From Streptomyces endocoffeicus (GTDB lineage Bacteria > Actinomycetota > Actinomycetes > Streptomycetales > Streptomycetaceae): a stretch of DNA of 64,000 bases. The DNA lies in the NCBI RefSeq assembly GCF_016741935.1, contig NZ_JAERRG010000001.1:1116001-1180000 (forward strand), read 5' to 3'. The translations under genes were made by a program, and so were the position numbers. The notes under the pieces were generated by a model. The model saw only the letters and a program-made list of their open reading frames with translations, was not told the origin of the DNA and searched no databases. Shown one piece after another: positions 44,746-52,680 of the stretch. How positions within the stretch are numbered: position 1 is the stretch's first letter; each line of letters opens with the position of its first letter.

Positions 44746-45527
44746 GTCTCCTTGTTGACGGTGGCGGCGTCGAGGAAGGTGGGGCGCTCCCCGCCGCCGT
44801 GGACGAGCAGGCTCGCGCCGGAGATGTACGTGGCGCGGTCGGAGGCGAGGAAGACGCAGGCGTCACCCACCTCGGAGGGCTCCGCGAGCCGCCCGAGCGG
44901 AACGGTGCGGCCCACCGCGGCGACGCCCGCCTCGTCTCCGTAGTGCAGAGCGGAGAGTTCGGTGCGGACCATGCCGAGGACGAGCGTGTTGATCCGTATG
45001 TTCGGCGCCCACTCCACGGCCATGGAGCGGGCGAGGCTTTCCAGCCCGGCTTTGGCGGCGCCGTAGGCGGCGGTACCCGGGGAGGGGCGAGTGCCGCTGA
45101 CGCTGCCGATCATGATGATCGAACCGCCCGCCGCCTGGCCGCTCATCACCTCGTACGCGGCCAGGGAAGCGGTCAGCGGCGCGAGGAGGTTCAGCTCGAC
45201 GACACGCGCATGGCGCGCGGCCCCGCCGTCGGCCAGCATCCGGAACGGCGCCCCTCCGGCGTTGTTGACGAGAGTGTCCAGTCGTCCGTGGTCAGCGGCC
45301 ACCTGGGTGAAGAAGTCCCGTACGGCCGCCGGATCGCGCAGGTCGACAGGGACGAATCGGGCCGTGCGGCCACCCGCCTCGACTGCCGCGTCCGGGGTTC
45401 TGCGCGCGCAGACCACGACCTCCGCGCCCGCTTCGAGGAAGGCCCGCGCGATCCCCGCGCCCACGCCCCGGGTACCGCCGGTGACGACGGCGACCCGATC
45501 CGACAGGTCGTAAGTCACGCTCACCAT
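44742..45527 (-). CDS. SDR of the HIP cluster, Rv3549c-like
   Basis: The 261-aa product starts at ATG 45527, preceded by GGGAGG; longer starts to 45545 are open but would run into the leader. The cofactor motif is VVTGGTRGVGAGIARAFLEA, with NNAGGAPFRMLADGG and the catalytic YGAAKAGLESLARSM, ending FLASDRATYISGASLLVHGG. Its position beside the Rv3548c-like gene and divergent from echA20 matches Rv3549c. The KstR2 box at 45566-45579 lies 39 bases upstream of its start. Confidence 0.85.
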   Translation of the reverse strand: MVSVTYDLSDRVAVVTGGTRGVGAGIARAFLEAGAEVVVCARRTPDAAVEAGGRTARFVPVDLRDPAAVRDFFTQVAADHGRLDTLVNNAGGAPFRMLADGGAARHARVVELNLLAPLTASLAAYEVMSGQAAGGSIIMIGSVSGTRPSPGTAAYGAAKAGLESLARSMAVEWAPNIRINTLVLGMVRTELSALHYGDEAGVAAVGRTVPLGRLAEPSEVGDACVFLASDRATYISGASLLVHGGGERPTFLDAATVNKET

Positions 45528-45565
45528 GAACCTCCCGCTTCGCACGATCCGCTGCTACGGTACCT

Positions 45566-45579
45566 AACAAATGCTTGGT
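45566..45579. promoter_or_regulatory. KstR2-box-like palindrome, divergent promoter 1
   Basis: AACAAATGCTTGGT matches the published KstR2 motif AnCAAGnnCTTGnT at 13 of 14 positions, counting n as matched; it is part of a longer inverted repeat CTAACAA-N4-TTGGTAG. It lies between the divergent SDR and echA20 genes and would control both directions. Confidence 0.75.
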
Positions 45580-45600
45580 AGAAAGGTAGCTGATGCGCTC

Positions 45601-46368
45601 ATGGGTGTCTCCACCTCCGAGGCGGAAAAGGGCGTCGCCGTTGTCACCGTCGACTTTCCGCCCGTCAACGCCCTGCCTGTGCGGGGCTGGTACGACCTGG
45701 CCGACGCGGTGCGCGCGGCCGGCCGCGACCCGGACGTCCGGTGCGTGGTACTCACCGCCACCGGACGCGGATTCAACGCGGGCGTCGACATCAAGGAAGT
45801 GCAGCGCGACGGCGGTCACGAAGCGCTGATCGGAGCGAACCGCGGCTGCTACGAGGCATTCGCCGCGGTGTACGAGTGCGAGGTCCCGGTCGTCGCGGCC
45901 GTACAGGGCTTCTGTGTCGGTGGCGGCATCGGGCTGGTCGGCAACTCCGACGCGATCGTGGCAAGCGAGGACGCCGTTTTCGGTCTGCCCGAACTGGACC
46001 GGGGCGCGCTGGGGGCCGCGACCCATCTGGCACGGCTGGTCCCCCAGCATCTGATGCGCGCCCTCTACTACACCTCGCGCACCGCCACCGCCGAGGAGCT
46101 GCATCGCCACGGCTCGGTGTGGAAGGTCGTCCCGCGCGCGGAACTGCGAGACGCGGCCCTGGAGTTGGCCCACGAGATCGCCGCCAAGGACGGGTATCTG
46201 CTGCGGCTGGCCAAGGCCTCCATCAATGGCATCGACCCCGTGGACGTCCGGCGCAGCTACCGCTTCGAGCAGGGATTCACCTTCGAGGCGAATCTCAGCG
46301 GGGTCGCCGACCGGGTACGCGCCACCTTCGGCACGGGCAAGGAGAAGGACGAGGAGCGGGAGTCATGA
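45601..46368 (+). CDS. echA20: EchA20-like enoyl-CoA hydratase family ring hydrolase
   Basis: The 255-aa product is a crotonase-fold protein. ATG 45601 is chosen because the frame's earlier ATG at 45571 lies inside the operator; AAGG is 14 bases upstream, so the start may be weak or leaderless. Segments VTVDFPPVNALPVRGWYDLA, GRGFNAGVDIKEVQRDGG, FCVGGGIGLVGNSDAIVAS and GALGAATHLARLVPQHLMRA closely match Rv3550 (EchA20), which hydrolytically opens ring D of the HIP-CoA intermediate. It is the first gene of echA20-ipdA-ipdB-ipdC, with ATGA overlaps. Confidence 0.88.
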   Translation: MGVSTSEAEKGVAVVTVDFPPVNALPVRGWYDLADAVRAAGRDPDVRCVVLTATGRGFNAGVDIKEVQRDGGHEALIGANRGCYEAFAAVYECEVPVVAAVQGFCVGGGIGLVGNSDAIVASEDAVFGLPELDRGALGAATHLARLVPQHLMRALYYTSRTATAEELHRHGSVWKVVPRAELRDAALELAHEIAAKDGYLLRLAKASINGIDPVDVRRSYRFEQGFTFEANLSGVADRVRATFGTGKEKDEERES

Positions 46369-47231
46369 GCAGGGACAAGACCATGACCGCCGATGAGGTC
46401 GTCGCCCGCCTGGAGAGCGGTATGACGATCGGTATCGGCGGCTGGGGATCGCGACGCAAACCCATGGCTCTCGTCAGGGCACTGCTGCGCTCGGACATCA
46501 CCGATCTCACCGTGGTCTCCTACGGCGGCCCGGACGTGGGCCTGCTGGCTTCGGCCGGAAAGATCCGCAAGCTGGTCGCGGCGTTCGTCACCCTCGACTC
46601 CATACCCCTCGAACCACACTTCCGCGCCGCCCGGGAGCACGGAGCGTTCGAGATGACGGAGCTGGACGAGGCCATGTTCATGTGGGGGCTGACCGCTGCC
46701 GGGCACCGCCTGCCGTTCATGCCGATCCGGGCGGGCCTCGGCTCGGACGTGATGAAGGTCAACCCGCGCTTGCGCACGGTGCGCTCCCCGTACGACGACG
46801 GCGAGGAACTCGTCGCCGTCCCGGCACTGCGCCTGGATGCCGCGCTCGTCCACCTCAACCGAGCCGACACATTCGGCAACGGTCAGTACCTCGGGCCCGA
46901 TCCCTACTTCGACGACCTGTTCTGCGAGGCCGCGGACCACGCGTATCTCTCCTGTGAACGGATCGTGGATAGCGCGGAGTTGCGAGCGGAACACGGCCCG
47001 CAGACCCTGCTGGTCTCCCGGGCGTACGTAAGCGGAGTGGTCGAGGCTCCGGGCGGCGCGCACTTCACCTCATGCGCCCCGGACTACGACCGCGACGAGG
47101 CCTTCCAGCGGGCCTACGCACAAGCCGCCACCGACCCCGAGGAGTGGCGACGGTTCACCGAGCGGTTCCTGTCGGGAGACGAGGACGCCTATCAGGCCGC
47201 CGTCGCGGCGTTCGCCAAGGAGGCCACATGA
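46365..47231 (+). CDS. ipdA: CoA-transferase-fold hydrolase alpha subunit, IpdA
   Basis: The 288-aa product matches Rv3551: MTIGIGGWGSRRKPMALVRA near the start, VVSYGGPDVGLLASAGKIRK, RLPFMPIRAGLGSDVMKVNP, LDAALVHLNRADTFGNGQYL and VEAPGGAHFTSCAPDY. In mycobacteria and Rhodococcus, IpdA and IpdB form a heterotetramer that opens the last steroid ring (COCHEA-CoA hydrolysis). Such CoA-transferase-like subunits are otherwise rare outside this pathway, so this is strong evidence for HIP catabolism. It overlaps both echA20 and ipdB by ATGA. Confidence 0.92.
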   Translation: MSRDKTMTADEVVARLESGMTIGIGGWGSRRKPMALVRALLRSDITDLTVVSYGGPDVGLLASAGKIRKLVAAFVTLDSIPLEPHFRAAREHGAFEMTELDEAMFMWGLTAAGHRLPFMPIRAGLGSDVMKVNPRLRTVRSPYDDGEELVAVPALRLDAALVHLNRADTFGNGQYLGPDPYFDDLFCEAADHAYLSCERIVDSAELRAEHGPQTLLVSRAYVSGVVEAPGGAHFTSCAPDYDRDEAFQRAYAQAATDPEEWRRFTERFLSGDEDAYQAAVAAFAKEAT

Positions 47232-47986
47232 GCGAGAGCGTGACTCGTGCCGAATACTGCGTCGTGGCCTGCGCCGAGGCATGGCGCGGCGACGGGGAGA
47301 TCCTGGCGAGCCCGATGGGCACGGTGCCCACGATCGGCGCGCGGCTGGCGAAGCTCACCTTCTCCCCCGATCTGCTGCTCACCGACGGTGAGGCGATGCT
47401 GATCGGCGACGTCCCGGCGGTGGGGAGCGGCTCCCGGGTGACCGAGGGCTGGCTGCCGTACCGCCGACACCTCGCGATGGTCGCCGGTGGGCGGCGCCAC
47501 GTCATGATGGGCGCCAGCCAGCTCGACCGCCACGGCAACCAGAACATCTCGTGCGTCGGCGACTGGGCCAAGCCGCGACGGCAGCTCCTCGGCGTTCGCG
47601 GCGCCCCCGTCAACACGCTCAACAACCCGACGAGTTACTGGGTCCCCCGGCACTCGCCACGCGTCTTCGTCGACAAGGTGGACATGGTCTCGGGGGTCGG
47701 CTACGACCGGGCGGCCGCCGCCTCGCCCATGACGACGCGCTTCCACGAGATCCGCCGTGTCATCACCGATCTGGCGGTGCTGGACTTCGCCACACCCGAC
47801 CGCTCCCTGCGGCTGCTCTCCGTACATCCCGGCGTCACGGCGGACCAGGTGCGGGAAGCCACCGGTTTCCCACTGACCGTCCCGGACGCTGTGCCGCACA
47901 CCCGGATGCCGTCGGCGGAGGAACTGCGCCTGATCCGGGAGGTCCTCGACCCGAAAGGACTGCGCGACCGTGAGGTGAGGTCATGA
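47228..47986 (+). CDS. ipdB: CoA-transferase-fold hydrolase beta subunit, IpdB
   Basis: The 252-aa product matches Rv3552: EYCVVACAEAWRGDGEILAS, MGTVPTIGARLAKLTFSPDL, TDGEAMLIGDVP, MMGASQLDRHGNQNISCVGD, NNPTSYWVPRHSPRVFVDKV and DMVSGVGYDR. It pairs with IpdA as the second subunit. The start ATG 47228 overlaps the ipdA stop, and its own stop overlaps ipdC. It acts in the cytoplasm on the CoA thioester after ring D opening. Confidence 0.92.
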   Translation: MSESVTRAEYCVVACAEAWRGDGEILASPMGTVPTIGARLAKLTFSPDLLLTDGEAMLIGDVPAVGSGSRVTEGWLPYRRHLAMVAGGRRHVMMGASQLDRHGNQNISCVGDWAKPRRQLLGVRGAPVNTLNNPTSYWVPRHSPRVFVDKVDMVSGVGYDRAAAASPMTTRFHEIRRVITDLAVLDFATPDRSLRLLSVHPGVTADQVREATGFPLTVPDAVPHTRMPSAEELRLIREVLDPKGLRDREVRS

Positions 47987-49047
47987 CCGGTGTCACGATC
48001 CCGACGCCGCTGACGAAGCTGGTCGGCGTCCGCCACCCCATCGTCCAGACGGGCATGGGCTGGGTGGCCGGACCCAGACTCGTCTCGGCCACGGCGAACG
48101 CCGGAGCGCTGGGCATCCTCGCCTCGGCGACGATGACACCGGACCAGCTGCGGGCGGCGGTCCGTGAGGTCAGGTCCCGTACGGACGCGCCGTTCGGGGT
48201 CAACCTGCGGGCGGACGCGGGCGACGCGGCCGAGCGGGTACGGATCATCGTGGAGGAAGGCGTGCGGGTCGCCTCATTCGCCCTCGCGCCCTCCCAAGAG
48301 CTGATCGCCCGGCTCAAGGACGCCGGAGTCATCGTGATCCCGTCCATCGGCGCGCGCCGGCACGCCGAGAAGGTCGCCGCCTGGGGCGCGGACGCGGTGG
48401 TCGTCCAGGGCGGCGAAGGCGGCGGCCACACCGGGAACGTCGCCACCACCGTCCTGCTGCCCCAGGTCGTGGACGCCGTGGACATCCCCGTCGTCGCCGC
48501 GGGCGGCTTCTTCGAGGGCCGTGGCCTGGTCGCGGCGCTCGCCTACGGGGCTGCGGGGGTGGCGATGGGCACCCGATTCCTGCTGACGTCGGACAGCACC
48601 GTCCCGCGTGCCGTGCAGGCCCGCTATCTCCAAGCCTCGGTCCAGGACGTCACGGTCACCACGAAGGTGGACGGGCTCCCCCACCGTATGCTGCGCAGCG
48701 AACTGGTCGACACACTGGAGCGCTCCGGCCGGGTGGCCGCGCTGCTGCGCGCGGTGCGCCACGCCGCATCCTTCAGGAAGCTGTCCGGCCTGAGCTGGGC
48801 GGGGATGGTCCGCGACGGTCTGGTCATGAAGCACGGCAAGGACCTCACCTGGGGTCAGGTCCTCTTGGCCGCGAATACTCCGATGCTGCTGCGGGCGTCC
48901 ATGGTCGACGGCCGTACCGATCTCGGTGTGATGGCCTCCGGACAGGTCGCGGGCCTGATCGAGGACCTGCCGTCGTGCGCGGAGCTGGTCGAGGGAATCA
49001 TCGCTGAGGCGCAAACCGTCCTGGGGCGTCTGCCACGGGTCCCCTGA
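47983..49047 (+). CDS. ipdC: Nitronate monooxygenase-like flavoprotein, IpdC
   Basis: The 354-aa product is a TIM-barrel 2-nitropropane dioxygenase family protein: HPIVQTGMGWVAGPRLVSAT, APFGVNLRADAGD, GADAVVVQGGEGGGHTGNVA (FMN-phosphate loop), VAAGGFFEGRGLVAALAYGA and GVAMGTRFLLTSDS. Rv3553 (IpdC) in the same position hydroxylates or desaturates the HIP-CoA intermediate. It closes the echA20-ipdABC operon; the thiolase gene on the other strand ends 74 bases after it. Confidence 0.9.
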   Translation: MTGVTIPTPLTKLVGVRHPIVQTGMGWVAGPRLVSATANAGALGILASATMTPDQLRAAVREVRSRTDAPFGVNLRADAGDAAERVRIIVEEGVRVASFALAPSQELIARLKDAGVIVIPSIGARRHAEKVAAWGADAVVVQGGEGGGHTGNVATTVLLPQVVDAVDIPVVAAGGFFEGRGLVAALAYGAAGVAMGTRFLLTSDSTVPRAVQARYLQASVQDVTVTTKVDGLPHRMLRSELVDTLERSGRVAALLRAVRHAASFRKLSGLSWAGMVRDGLVMKHGKDLTWGQVLLAANTPMLLRASMVDGRTDLGVMASGQVAGLIEDLPSCAELVEGIIAEAQTVLGRLPRVP

Positions 49048-49120
49048 GCGCATTCCGCCCTGGGCGATCCGCGTGCCGCCGCCCCTGTCACTCGGGTCGG
49101 CGGCAGACGGACGGTGCGCG

Positions 49121-50278
49121 TCAGAGCCGTTCGATGATGGTGACGTTGGCCTGCCCGCCGCCCTCACACATGGTCTGCAGACCGAACCGGCCGCCGGTGC
49201 GCTCCAGTTCGTGCAGCAGCGTCGTCGTCAGCTTGGTGCCGGTCGCTCCGAGCGGGTGACCGAGCGCGATGGCGCCGCCGTTGACGTTGACCTTCTCCAG
49301 GTCCGCGCCGGTTTCCTTCAGCCACGCCAGCACGACGGGCGCGAACGCCTCGTTGATCTCGACCAGGTCGATGTCGTCGAGTGACATCCCGGACTTCTTC
49401 AGTGCGTACGCGGTGGCCGGGATGGGGGCGGACAGCATCCGGATCGGGTCCTCGCCCCGCACCGACAGATGGTGGACGCGGGCGCGCGGAGTCAGGCCGT
49501 GCTCGGCGACCGCCCGTTCGGAGGCGACGAGCAGCGCGGAGGCGCCGTCGGAGACCTGCGAGGAGACGGCGGCGGTCAGCCGGCCGCCCTCGACGACCGG
49601 TGCCAGAGCGGCCATCTTCTCCAGTGAGGTACCCCGGCGCGGCCCCTCATCGGTCGTCACCTCCCCGTACGGGACGACTTCACGGTCGAAGCGGCCCTCG
49701 TCGATGGCCCGTATCGCGCGCTGGTGGGAGCGCAGCGCGAACTCCTCCATCGCCTCCCGGCTGATGCCCCACTTCTCGGCGATCAGTTCCGCTCCGTAGA
49801 ACTGGTTGACGGGCCGGTCGCCGTAGCGGGCCCGCCAGCCCTCGGAGCCGGCGTACGGGCCGTCGTCGAGGCCGAGCGGTTCGGCGGCCCGGCGGCTGGC
49901 GAAGGCGATGGGGATCATCGACATGTTCTGCACCCCGCCCGCGACCACCAGGTCCTGAGTCCCGGAGAGCACCCCCTGTGCGGCGAAGTGCAGAGCCTGC
50001 TGGGAGGAGCCGCACTGGCGGTCCACCGTGGTCCCGGGCACCTCCTCCGGCAGCCCGGCGGCCAGCCAGCAGGTGCGCGCGATGTCCCCGGCCTGGGGGC
50101 CGACGGTGTCCAGGCAGCCGAAGACGACGTCCTCGACGGCGGCCGGATCGGCGCCGGAACGCTCCATCAGCGCCTTCAGCACATGGGCACCGAGGTCGGC
50201 CGGATGCACGGCCGACAGAGCGCCATCACGTTTGCCGACCGGGGTGCGTACTGCTTCGACGATGAATGCCTCGGGCAT
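49121..50278 (-). CDS. fadA6: Acetyl-CoA acetyltransferase, FadA6-like
   Basis: The 385-aa product starts at ATG 50278, preceded by AAGGAG. The catalytic cysteine lies in TTVDRQCGSSQQALHFAA, with NMSMIPIAF, the His of VNGGAIALGHPLGATGTKLT and the second Cys of LQTMCEGGGQANVTIIERL. All thiolase residues appear intact, unlike the fragment at 43348. Rv3556c (FadA6) lies at the corresponding place. It probably cleaves a beta-ketoacyl-CoA formed after ring opening. Confidence 0.9.
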   Translation of the reverse strand: MPEAFIVEAVRTPVGKRDGALSAVHPADLGAHVLKALMERSGADPAAVEDVVFGCLDTVGPQAGDIARTCWLAAGLPEEVPGTTVDRQCGSSQQALHFAAQGVLSGTQDLVVAGGVQNMSMIPIAFASRRAAEPLGLDDGPYAGSEGWRARYGDRPVNQFYGAELIAEKWGISREAMEEFALRSHQRAIRAIDEGRFDREVVPYGEVTTDEGPRRGTSLEKMAALAPVVEGGRLTAAVSSQVSDGASALLVASERAVAEHGLTPRARVHHLSVRGEDPIRMLSAPIPATAYALKKSGMSLDDIDLVEINEAFAPVVLAWLKETGADLEKVNVNGGAIALGHPLGATGTKLTTTLLHELERTGGRFGLQTMCEGGGQANVTIIERL

Positions 50279-50303
50279 GGCTGCTGCTCCTTCGCGGGGG
50301 TCT

Positions 50304-50921
50304 CTATGTCTGTACGGCGATCCCGTCCAGCACCATCGACAGGTACTGGCGGGCGATTTCCTCGGGGCTGTGCTGTCCGCCGGGCCGATACCAGGACGCG
50401 GCGACCCAGACGGTGTCCCGTACGAAGCGGTAGGTGAGCCGCGCGTCCAGGTCCGCACGGAAGGCGTGGACCGCGACACCGCGCTCCAATGTGCCCAGCC
50501 ACGTCTTCTCGAACTTCTCCTGCGCCGCGGCGAGGTAGGCGAAGCGGGGATGCGCGGACAGTTGCCGCGACTCCTTCTGATAGATCGCCACGGCGGCGCG
50601 ATGCCGGTCGATCTCCCGGAAGGACTCGGTGACCAGGGCCTCGATGGTCGCCCGGGGGGCGAGATCCGCTTCCAGCACGGCGTCGTATCCGGCCCACAAC
50701 TCGTCCAGGAAGCCGGACAGGATCTCGTCGAGCATCGACTCCTTGGAGTCGAAGTGGTAGTACAGGCTGCCCGCGAGCATTCCCGCGGCGTCCGCGATCT
50801 GCCGGACGGTGGTCGCGCTGTAGCCCTGCTCGGCGAAGACGTCCGCCGCGACGGCGAGCAATTCGGCACGCCGCGTGGTCGACGGGCTCATCGTGGGCTT
50901 CTTCTTGCCGGTCTCCGGCAC
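50304..50921 (-). CDS. kstR2: TetR-family repressor KstR2
   Basis: The 205-aa product starts at GTG 50921, preceded by AAGGAA; GTG 50945 would add eight residues. The HTH reads AADVFAEQGYSATTVRQIAD with GMLAGSLYYHFDSKESMLDE, and the ligand domain has REIDRHRAAVAIYQKESRQL and DTVWVAASWYRPGGQHSPEE, which match mycobacterial KstR2 closely. KstR2 represses the HIP regulon until a HIP-CoA ligand binds. Two palindromes matching its box lie in the cluster. The gene is monocistronic on the minus strand. Confidence 0.88.
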   Translation of the reverse strand: MPETGKKKPTMSPSTTRRAELLAVAADVFAEQGYSATTVRQIADAAGMLAGSLYYHFDSKESMLDEILSGFLDELWAGYDAVLEADLAPRATIEALVTESFREIDRHRAAVAIYQKESRQLSAHPRFAYLAAAQEKFEKTWLGTLERGVAVHAFRADLDARLTYRFVRDTVWVAASWYRPGGQHSPEEIARQYLSMVLDGIAVQT

Positions 50922-50960
50922 GCTGGTGTTCCTTGTGTTCGGCACCCGGCCATTGTCGTC

Positions 50961-51752
50961 TCACGCCCGCTGGCTGCTGACCGAGACGGTCTCGCCGGTC
51001 ATGTACGAGGAGTAGTCGCCGGCCAGGAAGACGATGACGTTGGCGACCTCCCAGGGCTCGGCGCAGCGGCCGAACGCCTCGCGCTCGGTGAGTTCGGCCA
51101 GCAGTTCGGCCGTGGTCACCTTCACCAGGTGCGGGTGCATCGCGAGGCTCGGGGCGACCGCGTTGACCCGCACGCCGTAGTCGGCCGCCTCGGCGGCGGC
51201 GCAGCGGGTCAGTGCCATGACTCCGGCCTTGGCGGCGGCGTAGTGGGCCTGCCCGGTCTGCGCGCGCCAGCCGACCACCGAGGCATTGTTGACGATCACG
51301 CCTCCGGCGCCCGCCGCCGCCATCCGGCGCAGCGCGGCGCGGGTGCAGCGGAAGGTTCCGTTCAGGGTCACGTCGAGGACCGTGCTCCACTGCTCGTCCG
51401 TCATCTCGGTGAGGCGGGCCGTGCCGCCGAGCCCGGCGTTGTTGACCACGATGTCGAGGCGCCCGTGCCGCTCCGCCGCGAGGTCGAACAGGTCCGTGAT
51501 CTGCCGCTCGTCGGTGACGTCGCAGGGCAGGCCCGCGACCCGGTCGGCGCCGAACTCCTCGGACAGCGCGTCGCAGGTCTCCTTCAGCCGGCGCGCATGG
51601 GCATCGCCGATGACGATGCGGGCGCCCTCGTCGAGAAATCTGCGCGCGGTGGCCCCGCCGATCCCGGCGCCCGCGGCCGCGGTGATCACCGCGGTGCGGC
51701 CGTCGAGCAGGGCATGGCCGGGGACATATGGGGGCGGGCCGGCGGCGGTCAT
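50961..51752 (-). CDS. ipdF: SDR-family dehydrogenase, IpdF-like (Rv3559c position)
   Basis: The 263-aa product starts at ATG 51752, with GAGGAGG upstream. The cofactor motif is AVITAAAGAGIGGATARRFL, followed by NNAGLGGTARLTEMTDEQW and the catalytic YAAAKAGVMALTRCAAA; the C-terminal FLAGDYSSYMTGETVSVSSQ closes the fold. Rv3559c (IpdF) oxidises a hydroxyl of the HIP-CoA intermediate. It is divergent from the enoyl-CoA hydratase gene, with the second KstR2 box between them. Confidence 0.85.
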   Translation of the reverse strand: MTAAGPPPYVPGHALLDGRTAVITAAAGAGIGGATARRFLDEGARIVIGDAHARRLKETCDALSEEFGADRVAGLPCDVTDERQITDLFDLAAERHGRLDIVVNNAGLGGTARLTEMTDEQWSTVLDVTLNGTFRCTRAALRRMAAAGAGGVIVNNASVVGWRAQTGQAHYAAAKAGVMALTRCAAAEAADYGVRVNAVAPSLAMHPHLVKVTTAELLAELTEREAFGRCAEPWEVANVIVFLAGDYSSYMTGETVSVSSQRA

Positions 51753-51801
51753 ACGGGGGCCTCCTCGATCCTCGACGGCGCTCACGGTCGTACGGTAACC
51801 T

Positions 51802-51815
51802 ACCAAACACTTGTT
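51802..51815. promoter_or_regulatory. KstR2-box-like palindrome, divergent promoter 2
   Basis: ACCAAACACTTGTT matches AnCAAGnnCTTGnT at 13 of 14 positions, counting n as matched, and sits in a longer inverted repeat CTACCAA-N4-TTGTTAG. It shares the mismatched sixth base (A for G) with the site at 45566. It lies 49 bases upstream of the SDR start and 16 bases upstream of the hydratase ATG. Confidence 0.75.
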
Positions 51816-51831
51816 AGAAAAGGAGTGCGGG

Positions 51832-52680
51832 ATGCCCGCTGCCCATGACGAACCGGTGCACTACGAGACCCGGGGCCCGGTCGCGATCGTCACCATGAAC
51901 CGGCCGGAGTACCGCAATGCCCAGAACTCCGCCATGACCTACGCCCTTGACCGGGCCTTCTACCGCGCCGCCGAGGACAACGAGATCAAGGTGGTGGTCC
52001 TCGCCGGGTCGGGGAGACACTTCTCCGCCGGGCACGACATCGGCACCCCCGAGCGGGACGCCCATCTGCCGTTCGACCGCACAGCCGGGCTCTGGTGGGA
52101 CCACTCGGACAAGAAGGGCGCGGAGAGCCGCTTCGCCCGCGAGTCCGAGGTCTATCTGGGCATGTGCCGACGGTGGCGTGAGCTGCCCAAGCCGGTCATC
52201 GCGTCAGTGCAGGGCGCCTGCGTCGCGGGCGGATTGATGCTCGCCTGGATCTGCGACCTGATCATCGCCTCCGACGACGCGTTCTTCGCCGACCCGGTGG
52301 TCCGCATGGGCATCCCCGGCGTCGAGTACTTCGCACACCCGTGGGTGATGTCCCCGCGGATCGCCAAGGAATTCCTGTACACCGGCGAGCGGATGAGCGC
52401 CCAGCGGGCGTACGAGATACAGATGGTCAACCGGGTCGTCCCCCGCGCCGAACTCACCCGGCACACCCTGGAGCTGGCCACGCGCATCGCCGACATGCCA
52501 CGCATGGGACTCGCGCTGACCAAACGTGCCGTCAACCAGGCCGAGGATCTACAGGGCCTGCACACCGGGCTGGACTCGGTCTTCGGGTTGCACCATCTCG
52601 CGCACGCGCACAACGCGGAGACGGCCCCCGACGCGCTGGGCGGCATGGACGTCCGCGCGATGAAGGAGGCCGGCACCTGA
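51832..52680 (+). CDS. Enoyl-CoA hydratase/isomerase family protein
   Basis: The 282-aa product starts at ATG 51832 with AAAAGGAG upstream; the TTG-led extension to 51811 would lie in the operator. It is a crotonase-fold protein with VAIVTMNRPEYRNAQNSAMT, GRHFSAGHDIGTPERD, GACVAGGLMLAWICDLIIAS and PHPWVMSPRIAKEF-like segment near ~170. Residue positions for hydratase Glu are not obvious, so isomerase or hydrolase activity is possible. It is the first of three genes with ATGA/TGATG overlaps, ahead of two acyl-CoA dehydrogenase genes. Confidence 0.87.
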   Translation: MPAAHDEPVHYETRGPVAIVTMNRPEYRNAQNSAMTYALDRAFYRAAEDNEIKVVVLAGSGRHFSAGHDIGTPERDAHLPFDRTAGLWWDHSDKKGAESRFARESEVYLGMCRRWRELPKPVIASVQGACVAGGLMLAWICDLIIASDDAFFADPVVRMGIPGVEYFAHPWVMSPRIAKEFLYTGERMSAQRAYEIQMVNRVVPRAELTRHTLELATRIADMPRMGLALTKRAVNQAEDLQGLHTGLDSVFGLHHLAHAHNAETAPDALGGMDVRAMKEAGT

